Shown: positions 18,734 through 28,298 of the stretch, piece after piece
Position numbering within the stretch: position 1 is the first letter of the stretch
Layout: each line of letters begins with the position of its first letter
Assembly: GCF_013283645.1 (NCBI RefSeq)
Contig: NZ_JABEKV010000002.1
Coordinates: 1,309,798-1,373,797 of the forward strand
Origin: Sinorhizobium psoraleae
GTDB taxonomy: Bacteria > Pseudomonadota > Alphaproteobacteria > Rhizobiales > Rhizobiaceae
Length of the DNA: 64,000 nt
Reading direction: 5' to 3'
The notes under the pieces: generated by a model
The model's database searches: none
Told to the model about the DNA's origin: nothing
Seen by the model: only the letters and a program-made list of their open reading frames with translations
Program-made: the position numbers and the translations under genes

Positions 18734-18753
18734 TTTCGCACAACGGTGCGATT
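18734..18753. promoter_or_regulatory. IclR-type operator, copy 4 (ABC-coxL promoter, iclR upstream region)
   Basis: TTTCGCACAACGGTGCGATT, an almost intact palindrome. A consensus -35 TTGACA follows at 18759-18764 for the ABC/coxL operon, though its -10 is weak. The site also lies in the upstream region of the divergent iclR gene, which allows autoregulation. Confidence 0.75.
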
Positions 18754-18815
18754 TTTGATTGACAAGGCGTACGGTTTGCAGCAACGATGCGTCCATCGAC
18801 GACAGGAGAAGTGCC

Positions 18816-19601
18816 GTGGACGTTCTGAGAATCGAAGGATTACGCAAGAGCTTTGGGCCTGTCGAGGTGCTGAAGGGCATCGACCTTACCGTAAAGAAGG
18901 GCGAGACTGTCGTTCTGCTCGGCTCCTCCGGCTCCGGCAAGTCGACCTTGCTTCGCTGCGTCAACTTCCTCGAAACGCCGGATGGCGGCACGATCACGCA
19001 CAACGGCGTGACGATCGGTCGAAAATCGCACAACAAGACGATTTACACCCCCAGCGAGCTGAAGGCGGTGCGCTCGCAGGTCGGCATGGTGTTCCAGCAG
19101 TTCAACCTCTTTCCGCATCTGACGGTCGAAGGCAATGTCATGCTTGGCCTTACCCGCGTGCGAAAGATGAGCCAGAACGCGGCGCGCAAGCGCGCGCTCG
19201 AATGTCTCGACCGCGTCGGCCTCGCCGATAAAGCGCAAGCCTATCCGCTGTCACTTTCGGGCGGACAGCAACAGCGCGTCGCGATTGCCCGCGCCGTCGC
19301 CATGCAGCCATCGATGGTCCTGTTCGACGAACCGACCTCGGCACTGGATCCGGAGCTGGTCGGCGAAGTGCTGAACGCCATGCGCCAACTCGCTGAAGAC
19401 GGAACGACGATGATCATCGTCACCCACGAACTCGGCTTCGCCTACAACGTCGCCAATTGCGTGGTTTTCCTGCACGAGGGCCGGGTGCACGAGAAGGGAG
19501 CGCCACACGAGGTGCTGGTCAATCCGAAGACCGAGCGCATGCGCGAGTTTCTCGCCAGCCATACGCTCTTCCGCATCCCGGAACAGGTCGCGGCGGAATA
19601 G
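18816..19601 (+). CDS. Polar amino acid ABC transporter ATP-binding protein
   Basis: Cytoplasmic ATPase of a GlnQ/HisP-type importer, 261 residues. Walker A GSSGSGKSTL, Q-loop VGMVFQQFNLFPHLTV, signature LSGGQQQRVAIARA, Walker B MVLFDEPTSALDP and H-loop THELGFAYNVA are complete; FQQFNLFPH is typical of amino acid importers. The GTG at 18816 is chosen because AGGAG lies eight bases upstream and the protein then begins like family members. It opens an operon continuing with coxL, binding protein, two permeases and an aminotransferase. Confidence 0.93.
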   Translation: MDVLRIEGLRKSFGPVEVLKGIDLTVKKGETVVLLGSSGSGKSTLLRCVNFLETPDGGTITHNGVTIGRKSHNKTIYTPSELKAVRSQVGMVFQQFNLFPHLTVEGNVMLGLTRVRKMSQNAARKRALECLDRVGLADKAQAYPLSLSGGQQQRVAIARAVAMQPSMVLFDEPTSALDPELVGEVLNAMRQLAEDGTTMIIVTHELGFAYNVANCVVFLHEGRVHEKGAPHEVLVNPKTERMREFLASHTLFRIPEQVAAE

Positions 19602-19624
19602 GCAAAGAAGCCAGGAGGATCGGC

Positions 19625-21934
19625 ATGCAGGGCATCGCCCAGAGCGCGCATAGACTGGAGGACCGACGGTTTCTCGTCGGCGCCGGGCGCTATCTCGACG
19701 ACGTGCGCCTGCCCCGGATGGCGACGATGGCGATCGTTCGCTCGCCCCACGCGCATGCCCGAATCCTCTCAGTCGACACCAGCGCCGCCGAAGCGGTCGA
19801 AGGCGTGCTCGCCGTCCTGACAGCTGAGGAACTGGCAGCCGAGGGCATCTCCGGTCTGCCTTGCCTCGCCGACATCAAAACACGCCGGGAATTCAGGTCC
19901 TTTCTCCCATCTCGACCGATCCTAGCGACCGGTACCGCCCGCTATGCAGGCGAACCTGTCGCGGCCGTGATCGCCGAGACGCCGGCGGCGGCGCGCGAAG
20001 CAGCCGAGTGCGTCTTAATCGAGTACGACGCGCTGCCTGCAGTGGTTGGCGTGGACGCATCGCTCGCCGCCGACGACCGCATCTGGGACGAGGCGCCCGA
20101 CAACATCTGCTTCGACTGGCACTCGGGCGACCGCGACAAGACCGAGGCGCATTTTGCCAAAGCGGCCCACGTCGTGTCGCTCGAACTCGACAATAATCGC
20201 GTCGCCGGGCTGTCGCTGGAAACCCGCGGCGTTATCGGCGACTACGACACGCGTGAGGACCGCTTCACGCTGTACGTCTCGTCGCAGGGCGGCCACTCCA
20301 TCCGCCGCGTCATCTGCCAGCACGCGCTGCATGTTCCGGAAAACCGTATGCGGGTCATCACGCCCGACGTCGGGGGCGGCTTCGGCCCGAAGATCTTCAC
20401 CTACGGTGAATACGTGCTCGCCCTGGTCGCGGCCAGGCGTCTTGGCCGCCCGGTCAAATGGGTCAGCGATCGCATGGAGTCGCTGCAGAGCGACACGCAG
20501 GGTCGCGCGCAGCGTTGCCGCGCGGAGCTGGCGATGGACGCCGAGGGGCGCTTCCTGGCCATGCGTTTCGATGGCTTCGCTGATGCGGGCGCCTATCCGG
20601 CCCAACATGGTCCAAACATCGCGACGGTTGCGGGCGACGGACTGCACCCGGCCATCTACGACATTCAATCGGTGTCCGTGCGCGTTCGCGGGCTCTTCAC
20701 TAATACGGTCCCGGTCGATTCCTACCGTGGCGCCGGGCGACCCGAAGTGATCTATGCCGTCGAACGCCTCGTCCAGAAGGCAGCCGAAAAGCTCGACGTC
20801 GATCCTGCAGAGCTGCGCAAGAAGAATCTCGTCTCCCGCGACTGCATGCCATTCCGGACGATCACTGGCCAGCGTTACGACGATGGCGACTTCGCCCGGC
20901 TGATCGACCTCGCCGTGGAGCAATCCGGTTTCGACGACCGCGAGAGGATCAAGGCGGACGCGCGCTCGCGCGGCAAGCTCGCCGGCTTTGGCCTGGCCTA
21001 CTTCATCGATCGGTGCGGCCGTGGGTTGGACGAGTTTGCCGAGCTTCGCTTCGACCCATCGGGCTCGGCCATCCTCTATGTCGGCTCGCAAACCAACGGC
21101 CAAGGCCATGAGACAGCCTATGCGCAGGTGGTGGCCAACCGCCTTGGCATCGAGAGGAATGCGATCCGCGTCGTACAGGGGGATACGGACCAAGTCGCCT
21201 TCGGTCGCGGCACCGGCGGTTCGCGCGCGCTCGCGGTGGGTGGCAATGCGGTGCACTTGGCCGCCGACAAGGTGCTGGAGCGTACTCGACTAATCGCCGC
21301 CTTCGCCCTCGGCGTGGAGCCCGCCGACCTCTCATTCGACGACGGCATTTTCCGCAAGGTCGGCACCAATGAGACGATGCCAATCCTCGATGCGATCAGG
21401 CTGGCCTTCAATCCCCGCGCGCTCCCGCCCGGGCTCGAAGCTGGCATGAGCATTAGTGCCCATTTCACGCCGGACAATCCGACGTTTCCGAACGGCTGCC
21501 ACATCTGCCATCTCGAGATCGACAAGCAGACCGGTGTCGTCGAGTTGAAGCGCTATATCGGCGTCAACGATGTGGGCACCATTCTCGACCGGCGGCTGGT
21601 CGAAGGACAGTTCCACGGAGGGCTGGCACAAGGCATCGGCCAAGCGCTGCTCGAACAGGTCGTCTACGACGTCGATACTGGCCAGATGCTGACCGGCTCG
21701 CTGATGGACTACTGCTACCCGAAAGCGGACGATTTCATCGATTTCGAACTCGACTTCGTCGAGATCCCCTGCCGATCCAATCCACTCGGGGTGAAGGGCT
21801 GCGGCGAGGCCGGCGCGATTGCAGCGCCGCCGGCCGTCGCCAACGCCGTAATGGATGCCCTCGCCGGTTATGACACATCAAGACTTCAGATGCCCTTTAC
21901 CTCGAACAAGATCTTCGAGGTGTTGAGCGGCTGA
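19625..21934 (+). CDS. Molybdenum hydroxylase large subunit, molybdopterin-binding (CoxL form II type)
   Basis: Catalytic subunit of a xanthine-oxidase-family enzyme that hydroxylates carbon next to nitrogen or oxidises aldehydes. 769 residues from ATG 19625 (AGGAGG upstream). The active-site loop reads SYRGAGR (residues 366-372), the form II pattern, not the Cys-containing loop of true CO dehydrogenase, so CO is an unlikely substrate. The catalytic glutamate is Glu728 in VKGCGEAGAI near the C-terminus, and VGGGFGPK is the molybdopterin contact. Its coxS and coxM partners are in a separate unit 2 kb upstream, while this gene is embedded between ABC transporter genes, tying it to the imported compound. 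Confidence 0.93.
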   Translation: MQGIAQSAHRLEDRRFLVGAGRYLDDVRLPRMATMAIVRSPHAHARILSVDTSAAEAVEGVLAVLTAEELAAEGISGLPCLADIKTRREFRSFLPSRPILATGTARYAGEPVAAVIAETPAAAREAAECVLIEYDALPAVVGVDASLAADDRIWDEAPDNICFDWHSGDRDKTEAHFAKAAHVVSLELDNNRVAGLSLETRGVIGDYDTREDRFTLYVSSQGGHSIRRVICQHALHVPENRMRVITPDVGGGFGPKIFTYGEYVLALVAARRLGRPVKWVSDRMESLQSDTQGRAQRCRAELAMDAEGRFLAMRFDGFADAGAYPAQHGPNIATVAGDGLHPAIYDIQSVSVRVRGLFTNTVPVDSYRGAGRPEVIYAVERLVQKAAEKLDVDPAELRKKNLVSRDCMPFRTITGQRYDDGDFARLIDLAVEQSGFDDRERIKADARSRGKLAGFGLAYFIDRCGRGLDEFAELRFDPSGSAILYVGSQTNGQGHETAYAQVVANRLGIERNAIRVVQGDTDQVAFGRGTGGSRALAVGGNAVHLAADKVLERTRLIAAFALGVEPADLSFDDGIFRKVGTNETMPILDAIRLAFNPRALPPGLEAGMSISAHFTPDNPTFPNGCHICHLEIDKQTGVVELKRYIGVNDVGTILDRRLVEGQFHGGLAQGIGQALLEQVVYDVDTGQMLTGSLMDYCYPKADDFIDFELDFVEIPCRSNPLGVKGCGEAGAIAAPPAVANAVMDALAGYDTSRLQMPFTSNKIFEVLSG

Positions 21935-21976
21935 GCTGAAATGAAACCATCAAGACTCAAAGGAGGAATAAGGGGA

Positions 21977-22846
21977 ATGAACATGACTTTTTCGTTGATC
22001 AAGAAGGTGGCGCTTATCGCTGCCATGGCGGTCGTGACGTCGACGGCCTATGCTCAGGAACAGTCGACCTGGGACCAGATCCAGTCGACCAAGAAAGTTC
22101 GTCTCGGCTGCGCGCAGTCTGAACCCTGGTGCTTCAAGGACGTGACCGGCAGCGACGAGCCGGGCGGCATCGAAACGAACGGCAATGTCTACCGCGGCGT
22201 CGCCGTCGCTCTCGGCAAAGATGTCGCCGATGCGCTCGGCGTTGAGCTCGAGATTGTCGAAACGACTTGGGGCAATGCGGTCGCCGGCCTGCAGGCCAAC
22301 CAGTACGACTTCATGTTCCAGCTCGACGCCACACCCCAGCGCGCGCTGTCTATCGATTTCGCCGGTCCTGTGATGTGGTATCCGGTTGCTCTCCTGGTGA
22401 AGAACGATTTCGCCCCTACCACCTGGGCCGAGCTCAGCGATCCGAAGTACAAGCTCGCCGCACCCTCGGGCACGACCTTCGTCGACGTAATCAAGAAGAA
22501 CGCGCCGGAAGCAACGCTCGCCACATTCCAACAGTCGAACGAGGCGATCGCGGCTTTCCAGTCCGGCCGCGTCGACGGTGCGGCCTCCACCGGCCCAATG
22601 GCCGACGTTAGCCGGCTGCGGCTCAAGACCGGCAAGACGCTGGTGCCGACTCCGGTGGTTGCCCGCCCGTCCAGCGCCGGTCTCCGCAAGGAGACCGACA
22701 GCCGCTGGCGCGACTTCCTGCAGGTCGCCGTGAGCTATTCCTACGACACTGGCCGCACGCAGCAGCTCTACGAGGACTTCCTCGCCTTCCGCGGCCTCGA
22801 CCCTAAGACCGCTGCCTCCACCCGCAAGGAAGATCTGCTGCGTTAA
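21977..22846 (+). CDS. Amino acid ABC transporter substrate-binding protein (family 3)
   Basis: Periplasmic binding protein of the importer, 289 residues. ATG at 21977 follows an extended AGGAGGAATAAGGGG ribosome binding region. Residues 1-22 form a Sec signal peptide ending TAYAQ. The mature domain has the family 3 features NVYRGVAVALGKDVADALG and QLDATPQRALSIDFAGPVM. Ligand unknown; placement beside the Mo hydroxylase and aminotransferase suggests an amino-acid-like nitrogen compound. A strong intercistronic stem-loop follows at 22864. Confidence 0.92.
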   Translation: MNMTFSLIKKVALIAAMAVVTSTAYAQEQSTWDQIQSTKKVRLGCAQSEPWCFKDVTGSDEPGGIETNGNVYRGVAVALGKDVADALGVELEIVETTWGNAVAGLQANQYDFMFQLDATPQRALSIDFAGPVMWYPVALLVKNDFAPTTWAELSDPKYKLAAPSGTTFVDVIKKNAPEATLATFQQSNEAIAAFQSGRVDGAASTGPMADVSRLRLKTGKTLVPTPVVARPSSAGLRKETDSRWRDFLQVAVSYSYDTGRTQQLYEDFLAFRGLDPKTAASTRKEDLLR

Positions 22847-22863
22847 GCGAATCCGTCTTGCAA

Positions 22864-22895
22864 CAGGCTCTCCCGTACTTGCGCGGGAGAGCCTG
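22864..22895 (+). terminator. Intercistronic stem-loop after the binding-protein gene
   Basis: Perfect 12-bp stem CAGGCTCTCCCG / CGGGAGAGCCTG with an 8-base loop. No T-run follows, so it more likely protects the upstream binding-protein mRNA or attenuates read-through into the permeases than ends transcription. Confidence 0.55.
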
Positions 22896-22955
22896 CCGAA
22901 AGCCCGCTCGGCGGCTCGTTGTCCGCTTTGCACCCAAACAGTAATGGGCTCCGCC

Positions 22956-23621
22956 ATGAACTACATCTGGGATTTTTCCGCCGTCTGGCGCAATGGCGGT
23001 ATGCTTCTCGACGGTTTCGCCAACACGGCACTGCTGACGGCTACCTGTCTTGTCCTTGCCTTGCCGCTGGGTCTGCTTCTCGCGCTGATGCGGCTCTCCA
23101 ATGCACGACCCTTGCGTTTCCTCGGGCTCGCTTACGTCAATTTCTTCCGCGCCGCCCCCGCCCTCGTCCTGATCGTCTGGTTCTACTTCGCCTTCCCGGT
23201 GATAATCGGTGTGGAGATGAACGCGTTCGAAGCCTCGATCCTGGCGATCGGCCTGCAGTCGGCCGCCTACATGGCCGAGGTTTTTCGCGGGGGCATGCAG
23301 GCGATCCGGCGCGGACAATGGGAGGCAGCGAGGGCTATCGGACTCAGTTCTGCCGACACCATCCGCTTCGTCATCCTACCTCAGGCAGTTCGCCAGATGA
23401 TCCCGGTGTTCCTCATCCGTTTTGCGGAATTGGTGAAGGCAACGACCCTTGCAGGCGTGATCGCTTATGGCGAAACCGTCTACATGGCCAACGAACTCTC
23501 GACGCAGACCTACCGGCCGCTCGAAACCTTCACCGCCATCGCGCTCCTTTTCTTCGTCCTGATCTTCGGCATCACCAGCTTTTCGAAACTGCTCGAAAAG
23601 CGGCTCATTGCAGGAAGGTGA
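22956..23621 (+). CDS. Amino acid ABC transporter permease (HisM/GlnP type)
   Basis: Inner-membrane permease of 221 residues with about five membrane spans and the ATPase-contact loop EAARAIGLSSADTIRFVILP. The start at 22956 (MNYIWDF) is preferred over the GTG/ATG codons just upstream because its paralogue at 23628 begins the same way (MNYTWDF). Seven bases separate it from the second permease. Pairs with it as a heterodimer. Confidence 0.92.
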   Translation: MNYIWDFSAVWRNGGMLLDGFANTALLTATCLVLALPLGLLLALMRLSNARPLRFLGLAYVNFFRAAPALVLIVWFYFAFPVIIGVEMNAFEASILAIGLQSAAYMAEVFRGGMQAIRRGQWEAARAIGLSSADTIRFVILPQAVRQMIPVFLIRFAELVKATTLAGVIAYGETVYMANELSTQTYRPLETFTAIALLFFVLIFGITSFSKLLEKRLIAGR

Positions 23622-23627
23622 CACGCC

Positions 23628-25530
<1,903 letters not shown>

Positions 25531-25633
25531 TTCGTTTGATCGGCCCGGGCTGAATATCCCCCTGAGATCCCATCAGGAGCGGAAAGGTCCGCGCTATCCG
25601 AGGCACTTCAGCGTGCATCGCCAAGGATGAGAA

Positions 25634-25879
25634 TACCAGGAGGAGGTTGGTCGATCCGCCGTACTGCGCGCCATAGTAAATGCCGGCCAGCATGACCAGG
25701 GCAGTCAACGGATCCAGGAAGATTGTCATCGACAGAAACATAGAGACCGTCGCGAGCGGGCCTACTCCCGGCAGAATGCACACCAGCGTGCCCAACAGGC
25801 ACCCGAGGAACGCGAGCCCAAGGTTCTGCATTGTCAGGGCCAGATAGAACCCGTTCAAAATTCCGTCGAAATCAAACAC
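25634..25879 (-). pseudogene. 5' remnant of a TctA-family tricarboxylate transporter permease
   Basis: About 80 residues match the N-terminus of the large permease of tripartite tricarboxylate transporters: ILNGFYLALTMQNLGLAFLG, then GTLVCILPGVGPLAT, then AGIYYGAQYGGST. Full-length TctA is about 500 residues. Similarity stops near 25634 and the frame ends at 25511, overlapping the end of the aminotransferase gene. A GTG at 25879 would be the start. No TctB or TctC homologue remains next to it. The gene is a truncated relic. Confidence 0.75.
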
Positions 25880-26091
25880 GAACGCGCGAACCAGACCTGA
25901 ACCGAACGGCTGCCGAACTTCCGTTCTCCACCCCATCTGAGACGATCGGTAGACCGGACCGCCCGTGCGGGTGCCGGCTGTGTAGTATCCATCTCCTTAA
26001 GGGGCTCTAACCATGGACACGCAATTTGCCGCTGTGGGACAGATCTAGAATACGAGAGAATGCGGTCGGGGACTAAAGCACTCGTGCAAGC
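25880..26091. other. Decayed intergenic sequence
   Basis: Lies between the TctA and LacI relics. No protein-like frame. On the plus strand a short start-like context at 26012 (ATG after AAGGGGCT) opens an 11-codon frame that stops at once; it could be the edge of a lost element, but no known insertion sequence end was recognised. Confidence 0.4.
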
Positions 26092-26660
26092 CTAAGCGCT
26101 TGCGCGGATCATCAATTTGCCGGGCGTATGCGGCCAAAAACCATCCGAGGGGCGCATCGTGTCGTTGATAATGATGCTGATTGCCTCCTGAACCATCCGT
26201 TCGACAGGCTGGCGGATAGTGGTGCGCCGATAGGACGTCCAGGACGCCATGGGAATGCCATCGAAGCCTACCACGGCGATGTCCTCTCCAACGCGCATCG
26301 CGCTCTTTGATGGCATCGATCGCTGCAAGCGCCATGATATCGTTGCAGCAAAAAACCGCGTCCGGCGGATCCGATTTGGCAATCAGCGTCATTGTTGCTG
26401 CGTAAGCCCGTGTTGTAGGAGAAATCTCCCCATTTCTCGCCATAAAGGCCGCGACCCGCCTCCATGAGCGCATCGCGAAAAGCCGCGTGCCCGCTCCTGA
26501 TGCGTGGATGTATTCGCCAAACCTGCGACGAAGGCAATCCGCTGACGTCCTCTGGCCAGCATCACGTGAGCGACAGCCCGGCCTCCGCCGTAATTATCGC
26601 GGAAATCGTATGAGTGCGAAAATCGCGCTTGATGCGATTGATGTGGTGACTGTTCGCGGA
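26092..26660 (-). pseudogene. LacI-family regulator remnant with three frameshifts
   Basis: Pieces of a LacI effector-binding domain are spread over the minus-strand frames: GRQRIAFVAGLANTSTHQER (about 26560-26490), then FRDALMEAGRGLYGEKWGDF after a one-base change at the A-run 26478-26481, then DAVFCCNDIMALAAIDAIK after a shift near 26415, then VGEDIAVVGFDGIPMASWTS after a shift near 26300, ending at 26092. The DNA-binding N-terminus is missing. The gene cannot make a working repressor. Confidence 0.8.
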
Positions 26661-26684
26661 AAATGGCCGCAGACGGCGCCTAGG

Positions 26685-28289
26685 TCAGGACGCTCGCCCG
26701 AGGACCAGGTCGGAGGCCTTTTCCCCGATCATGATGCTCGCGGCATTGGTGTTGCCGGAGACGAGCAGCGGCATGACCGAGGCGTCGGCGACCCTGAGGC
26801 CGTCGATGCCGTGGACCTTCAGCGCGGGGTCGACGACGCTCTCGGGCGACGTGCCCATCGCGCATGTGCTCGTCGGGTGGAAGCTGCTGCCAGCGGTTTC
26901 CTGGATATAGGCGAAGATGTCGTCGTTCGTCTTGCAGTCGGGGCCCGGTAACATCTCGTCCTGAACCACGCGTTGCAGGGCCGTCGTCTCGAAAATCCTG
27001 CGCGTGATGCGCACGCCGTCGACTGCGACGCGGCGATCCTCTGGCGTAGACAGATAGTTCGCCTGGATCAACGGTGCCTCGTCGGGATTGGCCGACCGTA
27101 TCCTGATCCAGCCGCGGCTTTCCGGGCGGCAAGGGCTCGTCACGAGCGTGCAGCCCGGATAGTCGTGCATCATCCCGCCGGCCTTGGCGGAACTGCCGGC
27201 GAGGAAATGGAACTGCACGTCCGGCGTTTCCAGCTCCGGCCTCGTTTTCGCGAAAAGGCCGAGTGGTCCGGCGCCCATCATCAGGGCCCCTTCGCCCTTC
27301 ACGAGATAGCGCAGACCCGTTGCGATCTTGAGCGGCAGGCTGCGCGAAATCTCATTCAGCGTGTTGCGGTTGCGGACGCGGTAGACGGTACGGATGCCCA
27401 TATGGTCCTGAAGATTCTCACCGACACCGATAAGTGCGTGCACGATCGGTATGCCGAGCGCGCGCAGATGATCGGGATTACCGATCCCGGACAGTTGCAG
27501 CACCTGGGGAGAGTTCACCGCGCCGCCGCTAAGCACGATCTCCCGCCGCACGCTTGCCGTGAACGGTTGCCCGTCCAGACGGAACGCAACGCCGACGGCA
27601 CGCTTGCCCTCGAACACGATCCGGTCGACAGGTGCGCGCGTCACGACCTTCAAGTTCGACCGCTTCATCGCCGGCTTGAGATAGGCGACGGCCGCGCTGC
27701 AGCGCCGGCGATTTCGGATCGTCAATTGGTAGGTGCCGGCACCTTCCTGCTTCTCGCCGTTGAAGTCGGGATTGGCGGGGTAGCCCGCCTCAATGCAGCC
27801 AGCGAGGAAGGCGTCGTGCAGTTCGTGCGGCGCACGCAGATCCGAAACTGCGAGCGGACCGCCCGACCCGTGATAGGCGCTTGCCCCATGCTGCTGGTCC
27901 TCGGCCCGCTTGAAATAGGGAAGGACATCCCGGTACGACCAGCCGACATTGCCCATCTGCCGCCACTGGTCAAAGTCCTCGTGCTGGCCGCGAATATAGA
28001 TGAGCCCGTTAATGGAACTCGTGCCGCCAAGGACGCGTCCGCGCGGCCAGGGCAGCCGCCGCCCCTTCAGCATCGGCTCGGGTTCAGTCTCGAAGGTCCG
28101 TGAAATACGGAGATTGTAGATGTTGCGGTAGAAGCCTGCCGGCACATGGATCCAGGGATCGCGATCCGGCCCGCCGCTTTCCAGGAGGAGGACGCGTGTC
28201 TGCGGGTCCTCCGAAAGCCGGTTCGCAAGGACACATCCGGCCGAGCCGGCACCGATGATGATGAAATCGAACGTCCCGAATTCCTGCAT
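26685..28289 (-). CDS. GMC-family FAD oxidoreductase (choline dehydrogenase-like), copy 1
   Basis: Alcohol dehydrogenase/oxidase of the glucose-methanol-choline family, 534 residues. It carries the FAD dinucleotide motif FIIIGAGSAGCVLANRL at residues 9-25, GMC signature 1 around GGTSSINGLIYIRG and the catalytic-histidine region SSFHPTSTCAMG near the C-terminus. ATG at 28289 has GAGGAA upstream. It is the last gene of the ALDH-GMC-GMC unit and is 10 bp from a paralogue, suggesting two related alcohol substrates or two successive oxidations. Confidence 0.93.
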   Translation of the reverse strand: MQEFGTFDFIIIGAGSAGCVLANRLSEDPQTRVLLLESGGPDRDPWIHVPAGFYRNIYNLRISRTFETEPEPMLKGRRLPWPRGRVLGGTSSINGLIYIRGQHEDFDQWRQMGNVGWSYRDVLPYFKRAEDQQHGASAYHGSGGPLAVSDLRAPHELHDAFLAGCIEAGYPANPDFNGEKQEGAGTYQLTIRNRRRCSAAVAYLKPAMKRSNLKVVTRAPVDRIVFEGKRAVGVAFRLDGQPFTASVRREIVLSGGAVNSPQVLQLSGIGNPDHLRALGIPIVHALIGVGENLQDHMGIRTVYRVRNRNTLNEISRSLPLKIATGLRYLVKGEGALMMGAGPLGLFAKTRPELETPDVQFHFLAGSSAKAGGMMHDYPGCTLVTSPCRPESRGWIRIRSANPDEAPLIQANYLSTPEDRRVAVDGVRITRRIFETTALQRVVQDEMLPGPDCKTNDDIFAYIQETAGSSFHPTSTCAMGTSPESVVDPALKVHGIDGLRVADASVMPLLVSGNTNAASIMIGEKASDLVLGRAS

Positions 28290-28298
28290 CGTGTTTCC

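Noticed and set aside
19625..21934. True carbon monoxide dehydrogenase
   Set aside because: The active-site loop is SYRGAGR, not the Cys-containing form I loop, and the neighbours are HyuAB, importer and aminotransferase genes. A related Mo hydroxylase is a better call.
26012..26047. Eleven-codon frame beginning MDTQFAAVG
   Set aside because: It looks like the start of a transposase but stops at once, and no inverted ends or other transposase parts are present.
26973..28103. 376-codon plus-strand frame
   Set aside because: Antisense shadow of a clear GMC oxidoreductase gene.
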